A stretch of DNA of 64,000 bases from Bacteroidales bacterium. Lineage in GTDB: Bacteria > Bacteroidota > Bacteroidia > Bacteroidales > FEN-979. The number at the start of each line of letters is the position of its first letter. Position 1 is the first letter of the stretch. The notes beneath the pieces were generated by a model. That model was not told where the DNA came from. It worked only from the letters and a program-made list of their open reading frames with translations, and did no database searches. The stretch lies in assembly GCA_017882335.1 (NCBI GenBank), contig JADGPR010000005.1, positions 23,580 through 87,579 of the forward strand, in the 5' to 3' direction. The position numbers and the translations under genes were made by a program. Shown here piece by piece: positions 43,340-51,456 of this stretch.

Positions 43340-44218
43340 ATGGCTCGACAGGAGGACAAATTTTACAACCGGAGGATCCGGACATCCCATTTTTCAACGG
43401 TTATCAGCATTACCCTTGTGCTGTTCATGCTCGGTTTATTGGGGCTGCTCCTGCTTCATACCAAAAAACTTTCTGATTATGCCAAGGAGAACATCGGGTT
43501 TTCCATCATGATCAAGGAAGGAATAAAGGAGGCAGAGATTATGGCCCTCCTGAAAAAACTCGATACAGAAGAGTTTGTCAAATCAACGGAATATATACCG
43601 AAAGAAGAAGCCGCTATTCAGCTGAAAAAAGAACTTGGAGAAGATTTCATTGGATTCCTTGGCTATAACCCTCTGCTGCCTACCATCGACCTTCGTTTGA
43701 AAGCAGATTATGCCAGCCTTTCGAGTGTGAGCAAAATCGAAAAGAAACTGCTTGCCAACCCGGAAGTGAAAGAGGTCTTTTATCAAAAAAATCTGCTGGA
43801 GATGGTCAACCAGAACATGGAACGCATCAGCCTGATCATACTCGGATTCAGCTCTGTCCTGATGATCATCTCCATTGCACTCATCAATAATACAATCCGG
43901 CTTTCCGTGTATTCGCGACGTTTTGTGATCCGCACGATGCAGCTGGTAGGTGCAACCCGCAGTTTCATCCGAAGGCCCTTCATCCGTAACGGGATCATCG
44001 ACGGCTTCATCAGCGCAATCGTTGCTATCGGGCTACTGATGGTGGTGATGTCTTTCCTCTTCCAGGAGATCCCGGAACTCATCCAGATGGTTGATCTGAA
44101 TTTGTACGTAGCTCTTATTATCACCGTTCTTCTGCTGGGGATTCTCATTTCGTGGTTTTGCACTTGGCTGTCGGTGAGGAGGTACCTGCGGATGAAAACC
44201 GATGAATTATATACCTGA
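43340..44218 (+). CDS. ftsX: Cell-division ABC transporter permease FtsX
   Basis: The ATG at 43340 (MARQEDKFYNRRIRTSHFST) gives 292 residues, typical for FtsX. There is one N-terminal helix, a periplasmic domain of about 110 residues (EYIPKEEAAIQLKKELGEDF) and three C-terminal helices with MQLVGATRSFIRRPFIRNGIIDG. With FtsE it couples ATP hydrolysis to peptidoglycan hydrolase activation at the division site; ftsE is not in this window. The gene order ftsX, DUF3098, uppP is widely conserved in Bacteroidota. The next gene begins 43 bases later. Confidence 0.94.
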   Translation: MARQEDKFYNRRIRTSHFSTVISITLVLFMLGLLGLLLLHTKKLSDYAKENIGFSIMIKEGIKEAEIMALLKKLDTEEFVKSTEYIPKEEAAIQLKKELGEDFIGFLGYNPLLPTIDLRLKADYASLSSVSKIEKKLLANPEVKEVFYQKNLLEMVNQNMERISLIILGFSSVLMIISIALINNTIRLSVYSRRFVIRTMQLVGATRSFIRRPFIRNGIIDGFISAIVAIGLLMVVMSFLFQEIPELIQMVDLNLYVALIITVLLLGILISWFCTWLSVRRYLRMKTDELYT

Positions 44219-44261
44219 TTGAAAAAAATCCCGTATTTTTGAACCGAATTTGAATCGTAAA

Positions 44262-44582
44262 ATGGAAAAGAAGATAAAAAAAACAACGCCGTACAGGCCT
44301 TCTACCCCGGCTGCAAAACCCCAGGCCCCTGCTGCAAAAATGCCTGCAGCCCCTGTGAAAACCGGAGAATTTGCCTTCGGAAGAGAGAATTACCGTTTGC
44401 TTTTCATCGGCCTTGCATTCATCGTGCTGGGTTTCATCCTCATGATCGGCGGCGGTTCGAAAGACCCCAAGGTGTTCAACCCGGCGATCTTCAATTTTCA
44501 GCACATCACGCTGGCCCCGATCCTTGTCCTCACCGGCTATGTGATTGAGATCTTTGCCATAATGAAGAAACCGAAGGATTGA
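44262..44582 (+). CDS. DUF3098 membrane protein
   Basis: The ATG at 44262 ([16 protein letters not shown]) gives 106 residues. A Pro/Ala-rich cytoplasmic start ([20 protein letters not shown]) precedes two membrane helices ([20 protein letters not shown] and [15 protein letters not shown]). The FAFGRENY motif and [11 protein letters not shown] are DUF3098 signatures. Function is unknown, but its fixed position between ftsX and uppP in this phylum suggests a cell-envelope role. One base separates it from uppP. Confidence 0.92.
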   Translation: MEKKIKKTTPYRPSTPAAKPQAPAAKMPAAPVKTGEFAFGRENYRLLFIGLAFIVLGFILMIGGGSKDPKVFNPAIFNFQHITLAPILVLTGYVIEIFAIMKKPKD

Positions 44583-44583
44583 T

Positions 44584-45360
44584 ATGTCCCTCCTTCATGC
44601 TATTATCCTTGCCATCGTTGAAGGGATAACCGAATTTCTGCCGATTTCTTCCACAGGGCACATGATCATAACCCAAAGCATCTTGGGCATTCCTTCTACA
44701 GATTTTGTAAAGGCATTTACAGTGAACATCCAGTTCGGTGCAATACTTTCAGTCATCGTTTTATACTGGAAAAGATTTTTCCAATCCTGGGATTTTTATT
44801 TCAAGCTTGCCGTTGCCTGTCTTCCGCTGGTCATCGCCTATTTTCTTGAAAAACAGGTGGACGAGATGCTCGGAAGCGTTATGATCGTTGCAGTTTCGTT
44901 GCTGGCTGGAGGGATTTTACTTTTGTTTGTCGATCAATGGTTCGACCGTCCGGAAAATGATAAAACGGAAATGACCTTTAAAAAAGCCCTGATCATCGGT
45001 TTTTTCCAGATCATTTCCATCATTCCAGGGGTTTCACGGTCAGCCGCCACGATTGTTGGCGGGATGACACAGAAACTGTCAAGGACAAAAGCAGCAGAAT
45101 TTTCATTTTTCCTGGCTGTTCCCACGATGTTTGCTGCCTCGGTACTGAAACTGGTTCAGAACTATAAGCTGATAAAAGGAGATCACCTTGAGCTTTTACT
45201 GGTTGGCAACGTTGTTTCCTTCATCGTGGCCATGATCGCCATCAAGGCATTCATCGCTTACCTGACCAAACACGGATTCAGGGTTTTCGGATACTACCGG
45301 ATTCTCGTAGGATTTGTCATCATCCTGCTTCTTGTTTTCGGGAAAGGATTTACGTTATAA
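44584..45360 (+). CDS. uppP: Undecaprenyl-diphosphatase
   Basis: This 258-residue BacA/UppP protein has the catalytic motifs [17 protein letters not shown] and [15 protein letters not shown] and about eight membrane helices. It dephosphorylates undecaprenyl pyrophosphate to recycle the lipid carrier for peptidoglycan and can confer bacitracin resistance. It starts one base after the DUF3098 stop, so the two are certainly translated from one transcript. Length is normal. Confidence 0.96.
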   Translation: MSLLHAIILAIVEGITEFLPISSTGHMIITQSILGIPSTDFVKAFTVNIQFGAILSVIVLYWKRFFQSWDFYFKLAVACLPLVIAYFLEKQVDEMLGSVMIVAVSLLAGGILLLFVDQWFDRPENDKTEMTFKKALIIGFFQIISIIPGVSRSAATIVGGMTQKLSRTKAAEFSFFLAVPTMFAASVLKLVQNYKLIKGDHLELLLVGNVVSFIVAMIAIKAFIAYLTKHGFRVFGYYRILVGFVIILLLVFGKGFTL

Positions 45361-45370
45361 CTGTTAAAAG

Positions 45371-45505
45371 TTCTCGCAGATTTACGCAGATTTAAACGCT
45401 GATTCACGCAGAAGACCAAATATTTGTTAAATCATACAAGGATATTTAAGTAGTCGGAATCTTTTCTGCGAAAATTTGCGAGACCTCTGCGAAAATCTGC
45501 GAGAA
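45371..45505. mobile_element. Gene-less inverted-repeat element of the CTGCG family (MITE-like)
   Basis: The left part (45371-45413, beginning TTCTCGCAGATTTACGCAGA) and the right part (45464-45505, ending AAAATCTGCGAGAA) are inverted copies of the same repeat that flanks the GxxExxY gene. They bracket about 50 bases with no gene. The element sits between uppP and truB. Mobility is inferred from structure only. Confidence 0.55.
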
Positions 45506-45549
45506 AGATTTTTAGAATAGCTGACTTTTCAACTTCATTCAACCCCAAA

Positions 45550-46239
45550 ATGAATTTTAATTTTGAACAGGGTGAGATCCTCCTGGTGAACAAACCTTAC
45601 AAATGGACCTCATTTGATGTGGTGAACCTGGTCAGAAACTATATCCGGAAACAGCTGGGCATTAAGAAGATCAAGATCGGCCATAGCGGTACGCTCGACC
45701 CCCTCGCCAGCGGGCTGCTGATCCTTTGCACCGGCAGGATGACCAAACGGATTGAGGAATTCAAGGAGTTCGACAAAGAATATACCGGAACGATCGTCCT
45801 GGGCGCTACCACGGCCTCCTTCGACCTGGAAAAAGAGATCGATTACAATTATCCATGGGAACACATCACCAAAGATGACATCCTTTCGGCGGTGGCGAAA
45901 CTCACCGGGAGTTACGACCAGCTTCCCCCGGTTTTTTCCGCGAAAAAAATCAAGGGGAAAAGGGCCTATGATTATGCCCGGAAGAACCAGGAAGTTGTCA
46001 TGCAACCAAAACGGATCACCATTTCCGCCTTTGAAGTACAGGAACTAAACCTTCCGCAGGTTCATTTCCGGGTTTCCTGCAGTAAGGGAACCTACATCCG
46101 TGCGCTGGCGCGGGATCTGGGGCTGGCACTCAACACAGGCGCCCACCTTAGCGCGCTCTGCCGCACACGCATCGGCCCCTATCATTTGCGCGATGCGTAT
46201 GATATCGAGGATATGAAATTGGCGCTAAAAGAACAATAA
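45550..46239 (+). CDS. truB: tRNA pseudouridine(55) synthase
   Basis: This 229-residue TruB has the catalytic Asp in GHSGTLDPLASGLLILCTG. The other motifs are KPYKWTSFDVVN, ATTASFDLEKEI, RAYDYARKNQEV and CSKGTYIRALARDLG. It converts U55 to pseudouridine in the T-loop of tRNAs. The length lacks a C-terminal PUA extension, as is common in this phylum. It follows the ftsX-DUF3098-uppP genes, an arrangement conserved in Bacteroidota, but is separated from uppP here by a repeat element. Confidence 0.96.
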   Translation: MNFNFEQGEILLVNKPYKWTSFDVVNLVRNYIRKQLGIKKIKIGHSGTLDPLASGLLILCTGRMTKRIEEFKEFDKEYTGTIVLGATTASFDLEKEIDYNYPWEHITKDDILSAVAKLTGSYDQLPPVFSAKKIKGKRAYDYARKNQEVVMQPKRITISAFEVQELNLPQVHFRVSCSKGTYIRALARDLGLALNTGAHLSALCRTRIGPYHLRDAYDIEDMKLALKEQ

Positions 46240-46260
46240 GCTCCCTGCCGGTGTATCTTT

Positions 46261-46347
46261 GTGAATGGTGAGAGGGGAATGGTGAATAGTTAATACCCGG
46301 CATTTAAAATCCAGCATCCAGCATCCAGTATCCAGCATCCAGCATCC
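46261..46347. repeat. GAATGGTGA and CATCCAG repeats
   Basis: GTGAATGGTGAGAGGGGAAT and GGTGAATAG units (46261-46290) are followed by CATCCAG/TATCCAG units in 7-base register (46304-46347). This is the gap between truB and the T9SS protein gene. Confidence 0.7.
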
Positions 46348-46357
46348 CGGATTTTTC

Positions 46358-46365
46358 TATCTTTG
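46358..46365 (+). promoter_or_regulatory. Bacteroidota -7 box TATCTTTG of the T9SS protein gene
   Basis: TATCTTTG matches TAnnTTTG and lies 43 bases before the ATG at 46409. No strong -33 element is seen because the upstream DNA is CATCCAG repeat. Confidence 0.45.
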
Positions 46366-46408
46366 TAATAAGAACAAACCCCGTCTATTCCATTCTAATC
46401 CATATTCA

Positions 46409-49141
46409 ATGAAAAAAATTCTTCTTTCCTTATTGCTGGTTTTCGTTGCCACTTCTTTCCTCATCGTGGGATATAAGCATTCTAAGTCCTTCCAGCGGGC
46501 ACGGTTCGAATTCTTTCTGAAACAGGAATACCGCAAACTGCCTCATACTTCACCTAAAGAACAGAAAGAGGGTGCGGCTGATCAGCCCGACATGGCAGCA
46601 ATGCAGGATTATTTCATGACCGTTGACCCTGCCACGGGCACCATCCCGCGTGAACGTCTTTTCGAGGCAAACATTGAAACACGGAGCATCATGAAACAGA
46701 AGAGTTCCGGGGCTCTCATTTCCTGGACCGGTTATTCTTCAAATATGGGTGGCCGCACCCGTGCGATCATGTACGACCCCAACGATCCTTCATACCATAA
46801 AGTTTGGGCGGGAGGCGTAACGGGAGGACTCTGGTACAATACAAACATCACGGATATATATCAGTCGTGGGTGCCGGTGAGTGATTTCTGGCCAACGCTG
46901 GCTATCCGCTGTATCACCTATGACCCGAACAATCCCTCCGTTTTTTACATCGGCACAGGGGAAGCTGAGACTGCTATTATAACCTACCGTGAATCTTCCG
47001 GCCTTGGCGAGGGTATTTGGAAATCCACTGACGGCGGAGTCACGTGGAACCGGCTGAACTCAACCACCGGCTTTGCTTATGTTCCCAAGATCGTTGTGCG
47101 AAATGAAGGTGGCAACAGCGTGATCTATGCTGCCGTTGTTTCGGGTTTATATCATGGAACCCACAACAGCCTGCCATCCGACGGACTTTTCCGTTCGACC
47201 GATGGAGGAATTATCTGGACCCAGGTTTTGCCGAATATTACAGGTTTTAGTGTTCCCTATTCTCCATCGGATGTGGTTCTCGGAGCCGATGGAAGGATCT
47301 TTGTCGGCACGATGCCCAATTTGGATGGAAATGGAGCAGCAATACTGCTTTACTCCGATACCGGCCTGCCCGGATCATGGAATGTAAATTCAACTTACCA
47401 GAATCAAATACTTGCCGATCCTCAATACAACATACCCGGTCGCGTGGTTTTCGGGTGTGCCCCTTCGGACCCGAATGTTGTTTATGCGCTAGTGGCATCG
47501 GGGCTGATCAGCACGGCCAACAACTTCAAATATTATTATTGTTTTAACATTCTCCGTTCAGGGGATAAAGGGGTGACATGGACGGAAAAAAGCCTTCCCA
47601 CCGATATCCAGGGACAATTGAGCTTCGCATACCTGGCCTGGCACGCACTGGACATTGCCGTTGATCCGAATGACCCGAATACCTTGTTTATCGGAGGGCT
47701 GGATGTGCAGAAGACCAACAGCGGGGGAAATTACTGGAACCGGGTCAGCGACTGGTCACTGATGTATTATGGCGGGGGAACCAATTATGTTCATGCCGAT
47801 CAGCACATCATGGTTTTCAAACCGGGTTCTTCTACCGAGTTGCTGCTGGGATCGGACGGAGGGGTCTTCTATACGGGGTCTGCCAATAATACCATGCCGG
47901 TATTTGAACAACGGAATCTCGATTACAATACCCTTCAATTCTATACGGCCGACCTGAGAAACGAAGTCGGATCAACGGAGTTTATAGGTGGATTGCAGGA
48001 CAACGGATGTCTTAATTACTATACTTTACCGGTTACCATCAACGATATTGTCCCCACTGGCGATGGAGCCTATTGTTTTTTCGACAAGAATGACGTTTTC
48101 TACTCCATTGCCTCATCGTACTACAATGTCTATTATGTCCAGATAAACCGTGTAACCACAGGTTACCTGGGCAACTGGTCAAGCGGGATTTTCGTTAACC
48201 CGGTCGACTATGATTACCGCAGCAAGGTCCTCTATGCCAACGCTTGTGATTTTGTTGGTAATCGCCTTGATTATTATCTGCAATTATCGGATGTGACCGG
48301 CAGTGGCTACGGGGCATTCAAAAAAGCAGGTACGACCACGCAAGTATATTTCTCAGCCGTGAGATGGTCGCCCTTCTCGCCTTCCGGTAATGCAAACCTC
48401 TTTCTTGGCACACAGTCGGGACGGCTGTTCAAGGTCACAAATGCTGCATTCACACCGGTAACGACCGAGATCACCGGATCCAACTTCCCGGTGGGGAACA
48501 TTGCCTCCATCGATATCGGGAAATCAGAGGACATCCTGCTTGTGACCTTTTCAAATTACGGAGTGGCTTCAGTATTCACTACTTTCGATGGAGGGCAAAA
48601 CTGGGTTAACTGCGACGGCAACCTTCCGGACATGCCGGTAAGGTGGGGGATATTTCATCCGCAGAACCCCCGGCATGTCATGCTTGCCACCGAAACAGGC
48701 GTATGGGCTACCGATAACATCGGTGCTTCACCGGTAACCTGGGTTCCGGTCGTAACCGGGATGGCCAACGTACGGGTGGACCAGTTGAATATCCGGACCA
48801 GCGATAACACCGTGATTGCCGCATCCCACGGGAGAGGGCTTTTTACCACACAGTGGGATATTGTGGATGCTATTGATAACCTGCAGCTTCAGGCGTTCAA
48901 TATGTACCCGAACCCGGTAAGGGATATGCTGAACGTTTCTTTTGAATCGAACGGGACGCAGAATGTTCTCTTCAGGGTTTTTGATCCATCCGGAAAAATC
49001 CTTTTGGATGAAAACAAAGGAAGAATCAGTGGCCACGCCGCAGAATTGATAAATGTTTCCGGTCTTGCAACGGGAGTCTATTTTATCAACATTTATGGAG
49101 ATGGAAAAAAGGAAAGAACCGAGAAATTTATAAAATACTAG
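46409..49141 (+). CDS. Large secreted BNR/sortilin-like beta-propeller protein with T9SS sorting domain
   Basis: This 910-residue protein has a signal sequence (MKKILLSLLLVFVATSFLIVG). Beta-propeller blades follow with Asp-box-like phrases such as GIWKSTDGGVTWNRL, GLFRSTDGGIIWTQV and SGDKGVTWTEK. The C-terminal T9SS type A domain (NMYPNPVRDMLNVSFES to TEKFIKY) predicts export by the Por system. Similar proteins are annotated as glycosyl hydrolases or sortilin-like, but the propeller alone does not prove an enzyme. Substrate unknown. Confidence 0.87.
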   Translation: MKKILLSLLLVFVATSFLIVGYKHSKSFQRARFEFFLKQEYRKLPHTSPKEQKEGAADQPDMAAMQDYFMTVDPATGTIPRERLFEANIETRSIMKQKSSGALISWTGYSSNMGGRTRAIMYDPNDPSYHKVWAGGVTGGLWYNTNITDIYQSWVPVSDFWPTLAIRCITYDPNNPSVFYIGTGEAETAIITYRESSGLGEGIWKSTDGGVTWNRLNSTTGFAYVPKIVVRNEGGNSVIYAAVVSGLYHGTHNSLPSDGLFRSTDGGIIWTQVLPNITGFSVPYSPSDVVLGADGRIFVGTMPNLDGNGAAILLYSDTGLPGSWNVNSTYQNQILADPQYNIPGRVVFGCAPSDPNVVYALVASGLISTANNFKYYYCFNILRSGDKGVTWTEKSLPTDIQGQLSFAYLAWHALDIAVDPNDPNTLFIGGLDVQKTNSGGNYWNRVSDWSLMYYGGGTNYVHADQHIMVFKPGSSTELLLGSDGGVFYTGSANNTMPVFEQRNLDYNTLQFYTADLRNEVGSTEFIGGLQDNGCLNYYTLPVTINDIVPTGDGAYCFFDKNDVFYSIASSYYNVYYVQINRVTTGYLGNWSSGIFVNPVDYDYRSKVLYANACDFVGNRLDYYLQLSDVTGSGYGAFKKAGTTTQVYFSAVRWSPFSPSGNANLFLGTQSGRLFKVTNAAFTPVTTEITGSNFPVGNIASIDIGKSEDILLVTFSNYGVASVFTTFDGGQNWVNCDGNLPDMPVRWGIFHPQNPRHVMLATETGVWATDNIGASPVTWVPVVTGMANVRVDQLNIRTSDNTVIAASHGRGLFTTQWDIVDAIDNLQLQAFNMYPNPVRDMLNVSFESNGTQNVLFRVFDPSGKILLDENKGRISGHAAELINVSGLATGVYFINIYGDGKKERTEKFIKY

Positions 49142-49197
49142 AAAGGTGAAATAGCGAAATCCAAGATCCAGGATCCAGCATCTAGCATCCAGAACCC
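49141..49197. repeat. AGCGAAATC and CATCCAG repeats
   Basis: GAAATAGCGAAATCC units lead into CCAGGATCCAGCATCTAGCA-type CATCCAG units, right up to the deaminase start codon. Confidence 0.6.
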
Positions 49198-49662
49198 ATG
49201 ACTCCACCCAAATCCTATCCCCTATACTCACCAGAGCACTTCATGAATGAGGCGCTGAAAGAGGCAAGAATTGCCCTGGAAAAAGACGAGGTGCCGATCG
49301 GGGCGGTGGTTGTTTGTGAAAATCACATCATCGCGCGGGCGCATAATCTTACAGAAACGCTCAATGATGTAACTGCTCATGCCGAAATGCAGGCATTCAC
49401 GGCTGCTTCCGGCTATCTTGGCGGAAAATATCTGAACGAATGCACCCTTTATGTAACCATCGAACCCTGTGTGATGTGCGCCGGGGGGGCTTTCTGGGCG
49501 CAACTGGGAACCCTGGTTTACGGGGCTGAAGATCCCAAGAGAGGATACCGGCTGGTGGAGAAACAACTCCTGCATCGGAAAACGAAAGTTGTCTCCGGAA
49601 TCCTTGCTGCAGATTGCGGTAAATTATTGATTTCGTTTTTCAAATCGAAAAGAAACGGATAA
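49198..49662 (+). CDS. tadA: tRNA-specific adenosine deaminase-like nucleoside deaminase (TadA family)
   Basis: This 154-residue CMP/dCMP-type deaminase has the zinc and proton-shuttle motif THAEMQA-type HAEMQAF, then the second motif PCVMCAGGAFWAQ. N-terminal MNEALKEARIALEKDEVPIG and GAVVVCENHIIARAHN are typical of TadA, which makes inosine at the wobble base of tRNA-Arg. A guanine-deaminase role is less likely. An internal ATG at 49243 (MNEALK) could also serve as start. Confidence 0.92.
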   Translation: MTPPKSYPLYSPEHFMNEALKEARIALEKDEVPIGAVVVCENHIIARAHNLTETLNDVTAHAEMQAFTAASGYLGGKYLNECTLYVTIEPCVMCAGGAFWAQLGTLVYGAEDPKRGYRLVEKQLLHRKTKVVSGILAADCGKLLISFFKSKRNG

Positions 49663-49689
49663 ACGTTAAATAAACAAAACGACATATCT

Positions 49690-49752
49690 AATCTGCGAAA
49701 ACCTGCCTGCCGGTAGGCAAGTTTGCGATAAATCTGCGTAAATCTGCAAGAA
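49690..49752. repeat. CTGCG-family repeat with a nested 20-base palindrome insertion
   Basis: AATCTGCGAAAA is followed at 49702-49721 by CCTGCCTGCCGGTAGGCAAG, and then TTTGCGATAAATCTGCGTAA. Removing the 20 bases rejoins CTGCGAAAA with TTTGCGA, the uninterrupted order seen at 45466-45482. One repeat family thus appears inserted in another. Only one orientation is present and there is no gene inside. Confidence 0.6.
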
Positions 49753-49804
49753 AAAATTGGTCTATTATAAAAACATAAAGGAAAATCTGGAAATAATCAA
49801 CCCG

Positions 49805-50581
49805 ATGGAAATTCAAGCCCTGGAAAAAACAATTGCTGAAATCACCGATACGGCCCGCAATCTTTGGGAAAAAGGATGGGCCGAACGCAATGCCGGAAAC
49901 ATATCGGTAAATATCACCGGTTTGCTTTCTGCACAAGAGTTGGAACTATTCAGTAACAGTACATTTCGTCCTCTGCCTATTACCTGTTCACCGTTAGCGG
50001 ATCAAATCCTTATGGTTACCTCCGCAGGCAGCAGGATGCGCGATCTCGCGAAAAACCCGTGGGATCATCTTTGCATCCTGAAAATGGATGCTTCGGGAAC
50101 TTATTTCAAACAGTGGCCGGAAAAAGGCCGGGATCCGACATCCGAGCTCTCCACCCATGTGGTTGTTCATAGTACGCTGATCCAGACAAAATCTGCTAAA
50201 AAAGCGCTGGTGCATACCCATGCCACTGAACTTATCGCACTGACACAGATCGGGGAATTTTGTTCTACAGGATCATTGAACCACCTGCTTTGGACCATGC
50301 ATCCCGAAACTATTCTCTTCGTTCCGAAGGGACTTGGATTCATTCCGTATGAAATACCCGGAACTTCAGGCATCGCGGATGCAACCGCAAAAACCCTGGA
50401 AGATCACCCGGTGGCCTTATGGGAAAAACATGGCGTTATTGCGACAGGAAAATCAATTACCGAGGCATTCGACACTATCGATATTCTTGCAAAATCAGCC
50501 AGGATATTTTTCCTGGTTAAAAGTGCAGGTTACGAACCGGAAGGATTAACTGAGGAGCAACTAAATGAGCTGATGAGCTGA
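49805..50581 (+). CDS. rhaD: Class II aldolase, rhamnulose-1-phosphate aldolase-like
   Basis: The ATG at 49805 (MEIQALEKTIAEITDTARNL) gives 258 residues. Class II aldolase zinc ligands are in LVHTHATEL (HxH) and WEKHGVIA (H), with NAGNISVNITG at the N-terminus and PGTSGIADATAKTL. This fits RhaD, which splits rhamnulose-1-phosphate to DHAP and lactaldehyde, but no other rha genes are nearby, so a related aldolase is possible. The C-terminal NELMS lies in a GATGAGCT repeat. Confidence 0.87.
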   Translation: MEIQALEKTIAEITDTARNLWEKGWAERNAGNISVNITGLLSAQELELFSNSTFRPLPITCSPLADQILMVTSAGSRMRDLAKNPWDHLCILKMDASGTYFKQWPEKGRDPTSELSTHVVVHSTLIQTKSAKKALVHTHATELIALTQIGEFCSTGSLNHLLWTMHPETILFVPKGLGFIPYEIPGTSGIADATAKTLEDHPVALWEKHGVIATGKSITEAFDTIDILAKSARIFFLVKSAGYEPEGLTEEQLNELMS

Positions 50582-50604
50582 TGAGTTGGTGAGTTGGCGA
50601 GTTA
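50565..50604. repeat. GATGAGCT/GGTGAGTT 8-bp repeat overlapping a stop codon
   Basis: GAGCTGATGAGCTGATGAGT and GGTGAGTTGGCGAGTT units run through the stop codon of the aldolase gene. A short further tract is at 50872-50905. Together with the 11-bp array they are the only contents seen in the 332-base gap 50582-50913. Confidence 0.7.
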
Positions 50605-50779
50605 ATAAATTTGTATTACCTTTTTTTTCCCGGATTAAGGAATAAAATCATTACAGGTTTGTACATCTTAATCAGGTTCATCTGAAACAAGTAATACAAT
50701 AAAATGCGGTTTGACACTTTTAGCGCTTTTTAGCATTTAATTGCTATTTTCTGCAACAATTATTAGGGCTCCTTTAATA

Positions 50780-50856
50780 GTTGTATAAGGAGTGTATAAG
50801 GGTTGTTCAATGGTTGTATAAGCGTTGTATAAGGGCTGTATAGGCGTTGTTCAATG
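50780..50856. repeat. Seven-unit 11-bp tandem array (iteron-like)
   Basis: Seven consecutive 11-base units: GTTGTATAAGG, AGTGTATAAGG, GTTGTTCAATG, GTTGTATAAGC, GTTGTATAAGG, GCTGTATAGGC and GTTGTTCAATG. The unit GTTGTTCAATG recurs with a 44-base super-period. The period is close to one DNA turn. It lies between two convergent genes, so it is not an obvious promoter; no initiator protein or origin feature is nearby. Confidence 0.85.
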
Positions 50857-50913
50857 AAAGAACCGACAGAATGGTGAGTTGATGAGGTAACGAGCTGATG
50901 AGCTCATCAAAGG

Positions 50914-51447
50914 TTAATTATAATCGAAAGAGATGTTGTAGGTACCCGCATAGGAACCCGTTGGGTTATCATTAAGATTTCCTACCTGGAGCGTTGCTCC
51001 GATATTAACGGTCTGTGATCCTCCATGAAGCACTCCTACACCTTTACCGGCAATCGGTATTGAGCTCCAGTCAGTAACATGCATTGTCTTTGAGTTATCC
51101 ACATTGGTGATTACCACTGGTATCGTAGGTAGGGTGATTGAATAGGTGGCATCGAGTTCACCGGTAATATAAAAGCTGGCAGAATTGTGAGTTCCTGCAA
51201 CAAGAATTACTGTACCGTAGGTGGTACGCCCTCCCTGTGGGTCTACAATAACCTCTCCTCCGGCAGTTTCCGGAGAAAAGCGGCCAAAATTCAATTTGGA
51301 AGTTTCTGTGGCCGTTATGGCTGAAACAACTTCAGCAAACACCTGTGAGGTGACAGTTGCCTGAGCCTGAACCCTGATCCCTGTAACACCAAAAAATAGT
51401 GAAATAAGGATTGATATCAGGAGAATTTTTTTTATGGTCTTTTTCAT
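50914..51447 (-). CDS. DUF4402 secreted protein (third of the operon)
   Basis: This 177-residue protein has a signal peptide (ILISLFFGVTGIRVQAQA). The DUF4402 fold follows: KLNFGRFSPETAGGEVIVDP, GGRTTYGTVILVAGTHNSAS, YSITLPTIPVVITN and the typical end NIGATLQVGNLNDNPTGSYA-GTYNISFDYN. DUF4402 proteins are beta-sandwich, fimbrial-subunit-like exported proteins. It is the last gene of the cluster, 9 bases after the second response regulator. Confidence 0.93.
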   Translation of the reverse strand: MKKTIKKILLISILISLFFGVTGIRVQAQATVTSQVFAEVVSAITATETSKLNFGRFSPETAGGEVIVDPQGGRTTYGTVILVAGTHNSASFYITGELDATYSITLPTIPVVITNVDNSKTMHVTDWSSIPIAGKGVGVLHGGSQTVNIGATLQVGNLNDNPTGSYAGTYNISFDYN

Positions 51448-51456
51448 AAGTTAAAA

